Part shown: positions 19,783 through 28,304 of the stretch, piece by piece
How positions within the stretch are numbered: position 1 is the stretch's first letter
Layout: each line of letters starts with the position of its first letter
Assembly (NCBI GenBank): GCA_000755425.1
Contig: BBMT01000006.1
Span: forward strand, 62,001-126,000
Direction of reading: 5' to 3'
Length of the DNA: 64,000 bases
DNA from: Vibrio maritimus
Lineage (GTDB): Bacteria > Pseudomonadota > Gammaproteobacteria > Enterobacterales > Vibrionaceae
Made by a program: the position numbers and the translations under genes
Notes under the pieces: generated by a model
Seen by the model: only the letters and a program-made list of their open reading frames with translations
The model's database searches: none
Told to the model about the DNA's origin: nothing

Positions 19783-20368
19783 GCAATAGACTAGAGCAGC
19801 AACTGAACTTATTGATGGAGTTAGACAGGTTGAAATCTGTCTTACGTCGTACCCGTATTCGCAGTGCAGAAAGCCGTTTTGAAAACAGCGCTGAGCATAG
19901 CTGGCATGTCGCATGATGGCGTTGCTGTTTCAAGAGCATGCCAATGAGCCAGTGGATATAACAAAAGTTATTAAGATGCTGCTTTTGCATGACATTGTCG
20001 AAATCGATGCGGGTGATACCTTTGTTTATGATGTCCAGGCCTCTCAGTTGCAAGAGCAAAAAGAGCTTGAAGCGGCGGAACGTTTGTTTGGCATGCTACC
20101 TGAAGATCAAGGTGAAGAGCTGTTCACTATTTGGCGTGAGTTTGAACAAGCTGAGTCGCCAGAAGCTAAGTTTGCCAAAGCGCTGGATAGATTAATACCG
20201 ATGTTACTTAATTATCACAACCAAGGACAAAGTTGGATCGAGAATAAAGTAACGGAGACACAAGCGATTCAGGTGAACCAAAAGATAGAAAAAGGTTCAC
20301 AAGTGCTTTGGGATAAAGCAAAATCGCTCATTGAAGAAGCCGTCGCAAATGGCTGGTTAAAGAATTAG
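19779..20368 (+). CDS. HD-domain phosphohydrolase, YfbR/HDDC2-like (frameshifted)
   Basis: The N-terminal part MSNRLEQQLNLLMELDRLKSV ends in SAEHSWHVA, and the frame resumes one base later as LMALLFQEHANEPVDITKV with LLLHDIVEIDAGD. Together they provide the HD-domain metal ligands (H in SAEHS, HD in LLHD, and a later D in KALDRL). The family hydrolyses 5'-deoxynucleotides (YfbR) or related phosphates. One missing base near 19914 accounts for the break, giving about 196 residues. The ATG overlaps the rimJ stop. It belongs to the tyrR-rimJ run. Confidence 0.78.
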
Positions 20369-20376
20369 GAAACTGA

Positions 20377-20850
20377 ATGTCGTACACAACTTTGGATGAA
20401 TACCAAAGAAAATGGATTTTTACGCACCAATCAATGCCGGTGCCAGAAGCGGATTGGCCTCAGATCAAACCAATGACGCAAGCACGTGCCGCACAGTTTT
20501 GGAAAGAAAACATCAGCGCCCAAAGCCCAGACGCAGAGCGTTTGAGCAGCCAAGACTGGCCGATGAAGGACAATAACTGGTGGGATGAAGTTGATTGGAT
20601 GCAAGCGTGGGAAGCGGATGAAAACGATCTGCCAGAAGCGGTGGAGCAGTTTATCGACTGGCAAGACGACGTTACCGTGTACTTCTGCTATGAAAAGTAC
20701 AACGTAATTGAAACGAAATGGTCGACCTTTAAACGTTATTGGAAAAACTTTCTATTTTACGATGACGGCCCAATCTTGTTAGGCCGACGCCGCTCTGAAG
20801 CATTATGGTTTTCAACTAACGGCACCGTGAAACTCGGCAAGCGTAAATAA
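20377..20850 (+). CDS. DUF2947 family protein
   Basis: This 157-residue protein is rich in tryptophan (KWIFTHQSMP, DNNWWDEVDWMQAWEADE, RYWKNFLFYDDGPILLGRR) and ends LWFSTNGTVKLGKRK. It looks like the gammaproteobacterial DUF2947 family of unknown function. It has no signal peptide or membrane segment. It begins eight bases after the HD protein's stop, so it is the last gene of the run starting at tyrR, and is closed by a 26-base palindromic terminator. The family assignment is from recall of the sequence pattern. Confidence 0.6.
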   Translation: MSYTTLDEYQRKWIFTHQSMPVPEADWPQIKPMTQARAAQFWKENISAQSPDAERLSSQDWPMKDNNWWDEVDWMQAWEADENDLPEAVEQFIDWQDDVTVYFCYEKYNVIETKWSTFKRYWKNFLFYDDGPILLGRRRSEALWFSTNGTVKLGKRK

Positions 20851-20854
20851 ACAA

Positions 20855-20885
20855 TAAAGCCAGCGATATCGCTGGCTTTATTTCC
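20855..20885. terminator. Intrinsic terminator (26-base perfect palindrome)
   Basis: The arms TAAAGCCAGCGAT and ATCGCTGGCTTTA form a perfect 13-bp palindrome flanked by A and T tracts, so it can work on both strands. It closes the tyrR-to-DUF2947 run. Confidence 0.85.
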
Positions 20886-20966
20886 TTTCAGCCTTCAATC
20901 ATGGGCTCTTCAGCTAAGCCATGGTTGTGTTTTTAGTCTTAATGGTTGTCGACCAGAACGGCACAC

Positions 20967-21587
20967 CTAAAACTCAAGACCAAGTTTATGCAGCGCATGT
21001 TCAGCTTGTTCGGCACTTGAAAATTGAATCGCGTGCAGGCCATTCTTCAATGCCCCGTCAACATTGTAAGGCATGTCATCAAGGAACACGGTTTCATTCG
21101 CGACAAGGCCATTCTGTTCTAACAGCGCTTGGTAAATGTCATCACTAGGCTTCAGTACCCCAAGTTCAGCCGAAACGGTGGCATGTTCAAACAGTCCCCA
21201 AAAATCGTAGCGCTGTTGCAGGTGGGCGACAATTTCATGAACGTTATCGGTGAGTGCAAAAATGCGATAGCCAGCAGCTTTAAGCTTTTTGATTAGATCG
21301 ATAGAACCATACAGCAGAATTTGTGTCTCTTTTACATAGTAAAATAGCCTGTCACACTCTTCGGCAGTCAGTCCGATTTCAGCTTGGTATCGTGCCTTTG
21401 TTTCAGCCTCTGTTAGCTGGCCTTTGTTTAGCTCAAGCCAAATATCGTTTTGAAAAATCTGCTTCGCACGCTGGTGGGAAACATCGCCTTGGGTACCAAA
21501 CGTCAAATTGACGATTTCAATTGGAGACCAACGGACAATCACGTTGCCCACGTCAAAAACCACATTCTTTATTGAAGCGCTACTCAC
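20967..21587 (-). CDS. HAD-IA family phosphatase, YihX-like
   Basis: The 206-residue protein has VVFDVGNVIVRWSP (motif I with DVGN instead of DxD second acid, typical of YihX/epoxide-hydrolase N-terminal-like HADs), IFALTDNVHEI (motif II), LGVLKPSDDIYQALL (motif III) and TVFLDDMPYNVDGA (motif IV). YihX in E. coli is an alpha-D-glucose-1-phosphate phosphatase; whether this protein has that activity is uncertain. It stands alone on the minus strand, after the LysR gene on the same strand. Confidence 0.8.
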   Translation of the reverse strand: MSSASIKNVVFDVGNVIVRWSPIEIVNLTFGTQGDVSHQRAKQIFQNDIWLELNKGQLTEAETKARYQAEIGLTAEECDRLFYYVKETQILLYGSIDLIKKLKAAGYRIFALTDNVHEIVAHLQQRYDFWGLFEHATVSAELGVLKPSDDIYQALLEQNGLVANETVFLDDMPYNVDGALKNGLHAIQFSSAEQAEHALHKLGLEF

Positions 21588-21635
21588 GATCGATTCCTTG
21601 TTATTGGGTGGACTTTAAAGCGTATCTTGGATTGA

Positions 21636-22537
21636 TTACAAATGCTGTGTTTTCTCGGTTAAAAAATCAATCAATACGCGAACTCGTTTTGCCTTTTGAG
21701 TGTTGCGATGGAAATAAACATAGAGGCCAGAGTAGGGATACCAATACTCTTTAAGTATGGGTATAAGCTCGCCTTGTTCGAAATCGTCTAGAATCATAGG
21801 CTCAATCAACCTCCCGATTCCCAGCCCCTTACTTGCTGCGTTGACCATGAGAGTCGTGTCATTGACCACCATGGCAGTGGCATATCAACAATGAGGTTCT
21901 CACCGTTGTTGTTAAGGATTAAGGGGGCTATTTGATTGGAGGCGATGAATCGGTATTGGATCATTTTATGCGATTTGAGATCGTCTGGTTTTACAGGCAA
22001 CCCAAACCTTTGTACATACGCCTTTGAAGCGAAAAATGCTTCTTTTGTCGGGGAAGTGAGCTTTTTGGCGACCATGCCTTCTTCTACCCGATCGCCAAAT
22101 CTCACTCCCAAATCAAAGCCTTCATTTAGAATATCGATTGCCGCGTCGGAGATAGAAATCTCCAGCTCGATATGTGGATAGCGGTGACAGAACTCAGCAT
22201 AAATGGGTTCGAGTACATACTGATAAACGAATCTTGGCACGGTAATTCGCACCTTTCCTGTAGGAACGCGACTTAGGTCACTAATGCTTTCTACCGCGAG
22301 GTTTAAGTCAGAGATAGATGGGTAGCTTCTTTCATGAAGTAACCGACCGGCCTCAGTGACCTCAATGCGTCTGGTTGTACGTGTAAACAGAGGTAGGCCA
22401 ATATGCTGCTCCAATGCTTTAAGTGCGTTACTCACTGAAGGGGCTGCCATCTCAAGCTTTTGAGCCGCCTTAGTAATACTCCCTTCCTGCACAATAGTAT
22501 TGAAAACCACTAGTTGGTTGAATGTCGTACCATTCAT
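21636..22537 (-). CDS. LysR-family regulator (frameshifted)
   Basis: The HTH VQEGSITKAAQKLEMAAPSVSNALKALEQ is followed by FTRTTRRIEVTEAGRLL, the pattern of CrgA/DmlR-like LysR regulators. The effector domain runs from about residue 92 (VRITVPRFVYQYVLEP). The frame breaks near 21873 after NLIVDMPLP. One base missing gives MVVNDTTLMVNAASKGLG and the rest to 21636, about 300 residues. It is divergent from the NTF2-like/oxidoreductase genes, with a perfect inverted repeat in the spacer, so it very likely regulates them. Confidence 0.82.
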
Positions 22538-22552
22538 CTCAAATCCCCTTTG

Positions 22553-22575
22553 ATTATTAGTTATAGGCTAATAAT
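22553..22575. promoter_or_regulatory. Candidate LysR operator
   Basis: ATTATTAG / CTAATAAT form a perfect 8-bp inverted repeat with a 7-base spacer (T-N11-A geometry). It lies 16 bases upstream of the LysR gene and 90 bases upstream of the divergent cluster. This is the expected place for a LysR activation site. Confidence 0.6.
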
Positions 22576-22664
22576 GATTTAGATAAATGTCATCTAATTT
22601 TTATTAATGGTTAGCGCTACACTCGTTTGCAAGTTAAGTCACCACGCGCAAACAAGGAGCTATT

Positions 22665-23243
22665 ATGAAAGGATTCAACTACGTCGCCATGCTTAGCACC
22701 GCGATCTTTACACTGTCATCAAGCACATTGTCAGCAAGTGAGTTGGCAAGCTCAGGAGTCGAGAATATGAAAGTGAAACAAGATGCCATTGAAATTAACC
22801 AGCCTCAATATTGGCCAAAACCTGAAAATCCAGTTTCGAAAGGATCCGAGGACAGCGAAGCACTTAAGGTTGTACAAGGCTTCTTTGCTGCTTATGGACA
22901 AGGGGACTTGGAAGGCATTCGTGAGTTCGTTGCCGAGGATGTCGAGTGGCATATCCCTGGTCGACACGCACTGGCAGGAACGAAACGTGGCATTACTGAG
23001 TTTACCGAGTTTTTCGCCAAGCTTGGTGAGGCGGGTTTCAAAGCAGAAGTGATGATTTTAGCCGCGAACGATACCTACGTCATTGATGCGCATAGAGGCT
23101 ATAGCACTGCCGCCGGAGAAAATGTGGACTTAAATTGGATACTACTTTATCAAATTGAAGATGGAAAAATTAAACGAGTTCAGAACTTTTCGGGTGACGT
23201 ATACACCTCTGACGCCTTCTTCAATGCTTTTTTTGCCAACTAA
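22665..23243 (+). CDS. Exported NTF2-like/SnoaL-like protein
   Basis: The 192-residue protein has a signal peptide (MKGFNYVAMLSTAIFTLSSS with cleavage after LSA) and a single NTF2-like alpha+beta barrel domain from about residue 68: VVQGFFAAYGQGDLEGIREF, DVEWHIPGRHALAGTKRG and a C-terminal LLYQIEDGKIKRVQNFSGD. Such domains are found in ketosteroid isomerase, SnoaL cyclases and many binding proteins; a catalytic role is not established here. An AAGGAG site precedes the ATG. It is the first gene of an LysR-regulated set, and the next protein carries a second NTF2-like domain. Confidence 0.75.
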   Translation: MKGFNYVAMLSTAIFTLSSSTLSASELASSGVENMKVKQDAIEINQPQYWPKPENPVSKGSEDSEALKVVQGFFAAYGQGDLEGIREFVAEDVEWHIPGRHALAGTKRGITEFTEFFAKLGEAGFKAEVMILAANDTYVIDAHRGYSTAAGENVDLNWILLYQIEDGKIKRVQNFSGDVYTSDAFFNAFFAN

Positions 23244-23282
23244 CAGCGCCGTTACAAACCGAATTTATTAGAGAGAAAAACT

Positions 23283-24245
23283 ATGAGCCAAGTACTTGTT
23301 ATTTCTGGTCACCCTGAGCTTGATTCGTCATACACCAATAAGGTTATTTTAAATCAGCTCAGCGACAACATTTCTGATATCGAGGTACGCCGCCTTGATA
23401 CTTTGTACCCAGACTACAAGATTGATGTTGAAGCAGAACAACAAGCTATGATGAAAGCTGATGTTATTGTGCTTCAATTCCCTTTCTACTGGTATTCAAT
23501 GCCAGCATTGCTTAAGAAGTGGATGGATGATGTGATGAGTTTTAATTTTGCCTATGGGCCAGAAGGAGACAAGCTTAAAGGTAAAGATTTCATCCTTTCA
23601 TTCACCGTAGGTGGGCCTGAGGAGTCGTACGATCCGCTTGGTTACAATCACTTCACCATTGAAGAGATGCTTCGTCCAATGCAGCAAACGGCTTATTTAG
23701 CAGGAATGAACTATATTAAGCCAATCTTTACTCATCGTATGGTGTACATTCCAGGTGTTTATAACAAACTCGAAGAAGTCGAAGCCCGAGCACGTGACCA
23801 CGCAACTCGCGTCGAAGCGCAAATTGAGGATTTAATTTACTCACCAGAGAATCGTATTCACAAGTTTGTTGCTAATTGGTTTGCTAAGTTTGATCGTCTT
23901 GAAGAGTCCACAGATCAATTTACTCGTTCTCTCGCTGACGATGTTAAGTGGACAGTACCAGAAGGCGAGTTCATTGGGCATGAGGGTTTTAGAGATTGGT
24001 ACGCATTAGTCCGCAAAGTCTTTAAGCCTAACTGTGACCATGTTGTTGAACAGGTTGAGGTAAACAAATCGGAAGTTGGTTATCTAGTAGAGCTCAGAAT
24101 TCGTTTAATTGCAGAGACATTTGACGATTCAGTGATGAAAGGCGAAGACATTAATCTTTTGGTCAATGAAACTTGGCAAGTAAGTTTCGACAGTAACGAT
24201 GATATTCGTATTCATAGCTATGAAGTTGTACCGGTCAATTCATAG
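23283..24245 (+). CDS. Flavodoxin-like NAD(P)H oxidoreductase fused to a C-terminal NTF2-like domain
   Basis: The first ~190 residues are a KefF/MdaB/NQO-type quinone reductase: LVISGHPELDSSYTNKVI (FMN phosphate loop), VIVLQFPFYWYSMPALLKKW and a GGPEESYDPLGYNHF active-site loop. From about residue 195 the chain continues without a break into a second domain (VANWFAKFDRLEESTDQF, DDVKWTVPEGEFIGHEGFRDW) with the plan of an NTF2/SnoaL-like barrel. The fusion gives 320 residues against about 190-200 for the reductase family alone. An NTF2-like gene upstream and an SDR downstream suggest a shared pathway handling a small electrophilic or cyclic substrate. This is inference. Confidence 0.75.
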   Translation: MSQVLVISGHPELDSSYTNKVILNQLSDNISDIEVRRLDTLYPDYKIDVEAEQQAMMKADVIVLQFPFYWYSMPALLKKWMDDVMSFNFAYGPEGDKLKGKDFILSFTVGGPEESYDPLGYNHFTIEEMLRPMQQTAYLAGMNYIKPIFTHRMVYIPGVYNKLEEVEARARDHATRVEAQIEDLIYSPENRIHKFVANWFAKFDRLEESTDQFTRSLADDVKWTVPEGEFIGHEGFRDWYALVRKVFKPNCDHVVEQVEVNKSEVGYLVELRIRLIAETFDDSVMKGEDINLLVNETWQVSFDSNDDIRIHSYEVVPVNS

Positions 24246-24308
24246 AGATTGTCGCCGTGCCGTTAATGTCTCTGATGTTAACGTGCACGAAAACCAGAGG
24301 AGAGACGC

Positions 24309-24995
24309 ATGAACAATAACAAAGTAGCCTTGGTCACGGGTGGAAATCGCGGTATTGGCCTTGCCATCGTCAAAGGCTTGTCCGAGCATGGTTTTAATGT
24401 TGTTCTGGGTTGTAGAGATATCAACACGAGTGAGGCTTTAGCTAAATCTATTGGCGCTAATGTTGTCGCAGTAGAGCTTGACTTATCGAGCTATGACACT
24501 CGACAACGGGCAATATCAAACATAACGAAGCGCTTTCCGAAGATAGACGTTTTAATCAATAACGCTGGAGTGCTCGAGGATACACCCTTTACAGAGCTTT
24601 CTAGTGAAGCGCTCATGTCCTCAATGCAGACGAATGCATTCGCGGCTTTCGAACTAACACAATACTTTGCCAACCAAATGGTGAGCAATGGTTATGGGCG
24701 CATTGTGAATATCTCATCGGGGTGGGGAGCATTTTCAGATGGTTTAACAGGGCCTGCAGCGTACTCAATAAGCAAAGCGACGCTTAACGCGATGACGAAA
24801 GTCGCAGCAAACAGCTACAACGGAGACATCAAAATCAATGCTATGTGTCCTGGTTGGGTACGGACTGACATGGGTGGAATGAGCGCCACTCGTTCACCGG
24901 AAGAGGGCGCGGAGACGGCTATTTGGCTCGCGATGTTGGGTAGTGATGCCCCAACAGGTCAGTTCTTTCGTGATAAAAAGCAGATAGATTGGTAA
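24309..24995 (+). CDS. Short-chain dehydrogenase/reductase (SDR)
   Basis: This is a complete classical SDR of 228 residues. It has the cofactor motif TGGNRGIGLAIVKGL, LINNAGVLEDTP, the catalytic serine in IVNISSGWGAF and the YSISK motif (YxxxK), then MCPGWVRTDMGG. The sequence is like plant- and animal-type carbonyl reductases. An AGGAGAG site precedes the ATG. It is the third gene of the LysR-controlled cluster, closed by a terminator at 25001. Confidence 0.87.
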   Translation: MNNNKVALVTGGNRGIGLAIVKGLSEHGFNVVLGCRDINTSEALAKSIGANVVAVELDLSSYDTRQRAISNITKRFPKIDVLINNAGVLEDTPFTELSSEALMSSMQTNAFAAFELTQYFANQMVSNGYGRIVNISSGWGAFSDGLTGPAAYSISKATLNAMTKVAANSYNGDIKINAMCPGWVRTDMGGMSATRSPEEGAETAIWLAMLGSDAPTGQFFRDKKQIDW

Positions 24996-25000
24996 TAGAA

Positions 25001-25027
25001 ACGGCAGCCCATTGAGCTGCCGTTTTT
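25001..25027 (+). terminator. Intrinsic terminator after the SDR gene
   Basis: ACGGCAGC / GCTGCCGT is a perfect 8-bp stem with a 7-base loop, followed by TTTT. It separates the plus-strand cluster from the convergent sdaA. Confidence 0.85.
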
Positions 25028-25040
25028 GATTCACTGCTGA

Positions 25041-26411
25041 TTACTCACAAGGTGGGGCGAGGTGAATCAGTGCTAACCCGCCTTGAGAGGTTTCACGATA
25101 CTTCTTATTCATATCTTTACCAGTCTGGTACATGGTATCAATGACTTTATCGAGAGAGATTAAGCACTTGCTTGTGCGCTTAAGCGCCATACGTGAAGCG
25201 TTAATTGCCTTCATAGCGCCCATGGCGTTTCTTTCAATACAAGGGACTTGAACCAAACCGCCGATAGGGTCACAAGTCATACCGAGCGAATGCTCCATCG
25301 CGATTTCTGCCGCGATACACATTTGTTCGTTACTGCCGCCGCGAAGTGCTGTTAGGCCGGCCGCTGCCATTGAAGAAGACACACCAACTTCACCCTGACA
25401 ACCTACTTCTGCACCAGAGATAGAGGCATTGGTTTTGTACAAAATACCAATAGCGCCAGACACAGCAAGGAAGTCTTTAAGCTGTTTGGTGTCGAGCTCT
25501 TTGATGAATCTGTGATAGTACATCAGAACCGCGGGAATGACGCCGGCAGCGCCGTTAGTTGGGGAGGTCACAACTTGACCTCCCGCTGCATTCTCTTCGC
25601 TAACAGCAAAAGCGAACAAGTTAATCCAATCCATGATCTCCATTGGATCGTTTTCTATTGCCGCATTCGCTTCGAGCTTCTTGAGTAGATTAGGTGCACG
25701 GCGTGTGACGTTTAGACCACCATCTAAAATCCCTTCAGTTTCAAAACCACGCTCCATACAGCGTGTCATTACACGCCAAATTTGTTCCGTTTTGGCGTTA
25801 ATATCTTCGATATCTTTAAACGCAAGTTCGTTTCGAAGCACCAAGCCGCCGAGACTCATACCATTTTTCTCAGCCAGAGCTAGCATCTCATCGGCGCTGG
25901 AAAACGGGTATTCAACACTGATGTCTTGCTCATCTTTACCGTGTTGTAGCTCATGTTCCGTAGCGATAAAGCCGCCGCCAATAGAGTAATACGTTTCAAA
26001 ACCAATACGATGACCGTCACTATCAAACGCAGAGATGGTCATACCGTTTTCGTGAAGAGGTAGGTTTTCTTCATGGAACAGCATGTCGGTTTTGTAGTTG
26101 AAAGCGATATTGTGCGTGCCGGAAAGAGGAAGCTCACCTTCATCGATCGCCTTTCTCATAGCTTGGTTGGCACTCGATATCTTGATGGTATCGGGTTTGT
26201 TCCCCAGTAGACCAAGGATGGTGGCACGATCAGTGTGATGGCCGATACCGGTTAAAGAGAGTGAACCATACAAGTCAATTTGAACTCTTTGAACGTTCTC
26301 GAGTTGATCAGCAATTAATGTCGTGAACTGATAACCAGCGATCATTGGGCCGTTCGTGTGCGAGCTTGAAGGGCCGACGCCAACTTTGTAGATGTCGAAA
26401 ATGGACAACAT
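25041..26411 (-). CDS. sdaA: L-serine ammonia-lyase, iron-sulfur type
   Basis: L-serine deaminase converts serine to pyruvate and ammonia with a [4Fe-4S] cluster. The N-terminus MLSIFDIYKVGVGPSSSHTNGP is the domain signature. The C-terminal part has SGAEVGCQGEVGVSSSMAAAG and TCDPIGGLVQVPCIERNAMG, which carry the cluster cysteines. Length 456 is normal for the single-chain type. It lies 14 bases after the upstream symporter gene on the same strand, so the pair probably forms a serine (or related amino acid) uptake and catabolism operon. Confidence 0.93.
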   Translation of the reverse strand: MLSIFDIYKVGVGPSSSHTNGPMIAGYQFTTLIADQLENVQRVQIDLYGSLSLTGIGHHTDRATILGLLGNKPDTIKISSANQAMRKAIDEGELPLSGTHNIAFNYKTDMLFHEENLPLHENGMTISAFDSDGHRIGFETYYSIGGGFIATEHELQHGKDEQDISVEYPFSSADEMLALAEKNGMSLGGLVLRNELAFKDIEDINAKTEQIWRVMTRCMERGFETEGILDGGLNVTRRAPNLLKKLEANAAIENDPMEIMDWINLFAFAVSEENAAGGQVVTSPTNGAAGVIPAVLMYYHRFIKELDTKQLKDFLAVSGAIGILYKTNASISGAEVGCQGEVGVSSSMAAAGLTALRGGSNEQMCIAAEIAMEHSLGMTCDPIGGLVQVPCIERNAMGAMKAINASRMALKRTSKCLISLDKVIDTMYQTGKDMNKKYRETSQGGLALIHLAPPCE

Positions 26412-26425
26412 ATTCTATTACCTTT

Positions 26426-27967
26426 TTACAGCAGTACTGAACCGAGCCAGTCAGGGATATAGAGACAAATAACCACCGTGAACGCCGCGAAGGCAAATAG
26501 CCCGTAATGACTGGCTTTCGGCTTAGCGATCAAGTGTTTTTGTTTATGAATAAAGTCTAGCTGCTCGGGCGTTACTTCGCCCCATTTATAGCTAGCGGCC
26601 AATCCTACGACCAAAAATACCAATGTCCCTATTGGTGCAAACCACGGCCACGCGATGTCCATTCCTTTAGCAGCAAACACTGCGACCATGCTAACAATAC
26701 TTCCGAGAATAATGCCTTTTTCGTTGGCTTTTCTAGATGCTATTCCTAACACAAAAGAGCCTAGACGAATACCTACAAAAATTGAGGTCAGACTAGCGAT
26801 AGTTTTCAATACTGACTCATTGGAGACCGCCAAAATCGCCGGAATTACCACAGAAGCTGCTGCGACTAAACTCATTTTGCGCGCGGTTCCCTCGTAGTGA
26901 GCATCAGCTGCATCGGTATTAATAAAGCGTTTGTAGATATCAAACGTCGCGACCGTCGCCATTGAGTTGTACGTTGAGTCTAGCGTTGACATCGCTGCGG
27001 CGGCTAGGGCAGAAATGATCAATCCGACCACAATGGGGTTGGTGTGGTTAAATACAAAATCCAAGATGACTTCATTCTGATTATCGAATGCTTGCCCATC
27101 GTAGAAGAGGTTTAGCAGTACACCTAGAATCGCAAATAATAGATAGATGAAAAACGCCCCATAACCGCAAAGCAGCATGGATTTTTGCGCGGTGTGAACG
27201 CACTTTGTGGCTAGTGTGCGCTGGATAATCAACTGGTTAGTGCCATAAACACTCAAGTGAAGAAATGCTACCGCAACGAGTCCAGCCCACAGCGTGGTAT
27301 CGACGCTAGGATCCAGGCTCAGATTGATCACATTAAGCATTTCGGGTGTTGATTTGATACTGCTATCGATATCGCAAAGCAGGATCACGAAAATCGCGAT
27401 AGTGCCTATGACTAAGATCAGTGACTGCAGCATATCAGTCCAGATGACGGTCGAAATCCCGCCCGCGTAGGTATAGATCGCGGTAAATACGCTAATACAC
27501 AGTATGGCTTGGATGATAGTAATTGGCATTACCTGTACCAAAATCAGCGATACAGCATACAAAATCACGCCTGCAGAGATACATTGAACCATCAAAAACA
27601 CAACGGAGTTGATAGTTCTTGCGTAAATACCAAAGCGCATCTCTAAGTATTCATAGATTGATGTGAGTTTGAGCTTGTAGAAGACGGGCACAAAAAACAC
27701 AACGGCAAAAAATATTACCAATGGGTAGTTGAGGTGGATAGCCATCGCTTCCATTCCAGTGCCATATACCCATCCGGGCATACCGATAAAGGTCATCGCG
27801 CTTATATAAGTCGCGAGTATGGATACGCCTGCAGTAAACCAACCGAATTGACGTCCTCCCGTTGAAAAGTCTCCACCGGTTTTCAGTCGTTTATTTACTA
27901 AGTAGCTGATAAATAAAGTGGTTGTAATATAAAGAGCGATTACAATGAAACTTGAGTACGTAACCAT
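26426..27967 (-). CDS. Sodium:solute symporter (SSS family)
   Basis: The 513-residue protein has about 13 membrane helices. SSS landmarks are GGRQFGWFTAGVSILATYISAMTFIG near residue 40, YEYLEMRFG, ISALAAAAMSTLDSTYNSMATV and GIRLGSFVLGI. The ATG at 27967 is chosen over a TTG five codons upstream. The substrate is not visible in the sequence. Placement directly before sdaA argues for serine or a serine precursor. It is divergent from the MFS transporter gene. Confidence 0.87.
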   Translation of the reverse strand: MVTYSSFIVIALYITTTLFISYLVNKRLKTGGDFSTGGRQFGWFTAGVSILATYISAMTFIGMPGWVYGTGMEAMAIHLNYPLVIFFAVVFFVPVFYKLKLTSIYEYLEMRFGIYARTINSVVFLMVQCISAGVILYAVSLILVQVMPITIIQAILCISVFTAIYTYAGGISTVIWTDMLQSLILVIGTIAIFVILLCDIDSSIKSTPEMLNVINLSLDPSVDTTLWAGLVAVAFLHLSVYGTNQLIIQRTLATKCVHTAQKSMLLCGYGAFFIYLLFAILGVLLNLFYDGQAFDNQNEVILDFVFNHTNPIVVGLIISALAAAAMSTLDSTYNSMATVATFDIYKRFINTDAADAHYEGTARKMSLVAAASVVIPAILAVSNESVLKTIASLTSIFVGIRLGSFVLGIASRKANEKGIILGSIVSMVAVFAAKGMDIAWPWFAPIGTLVFLVVGLAASYKWGEVTPEQLDFIHKQKHLIAKPKASHYGLFAFAAFTVVICLYIPDWLGSVLL

Positions 27968-28304
27968 TATTGCGTATTCCAAAACATCTATTACTTCGAA
28001 TTCACGGAGATTCTATCGTGATTGTAGGTGATTGATACGGTTTTGGGTCAATAAATGTGAGATTTATCGACTAAATTGACTAAAATAGCAGCGTTTATTC
28101 GGTTTTTGATGGTTTGTGTGATCATTATCACCAAAAAATACACTTTGGGTGCGTATTCATTAGTTTTTGATATGGATCACGGATCTTTTAGCGGCAAAAA
28201 AAGTAATATTCTTCTCGCAGGAGGGGGACAGTTAAGAGAGTCTATTCCAAACTGTAATCGCCAATCAAAATAAGATACCTAATTAAAATAGGGGTTTAAC
28301 GGCT
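27968..28304. other. Divergent promoter region with CRP-like site
   Basis: These 337 bases hold no gene. They separate the symporter and MFS transporter genes, contain an A/T-rich stretch and a strong CRP-like site at 28117-28132, and a weaker partial site at 28056-28071 (TGTGA, six bases, TCGAC). Confidence 0.5.
28117..28132. promoter_or_regulatory. Candidate CRP-cAMP site
   Basis: TGTGATCATTATCACC matches TGTGA-N6-TCACA at nine of ten core positions. Position between divergent transporter genes suits catabolite control of one or both. Confidence 0.5.

Noticed and set aside
28076-28273. 65-codon open frame in the symporter/MFS intergenic region
   Set aside because: No ribosome-binding site, atypical composition, and it covers a CRP-like site; a chance frame is likely.
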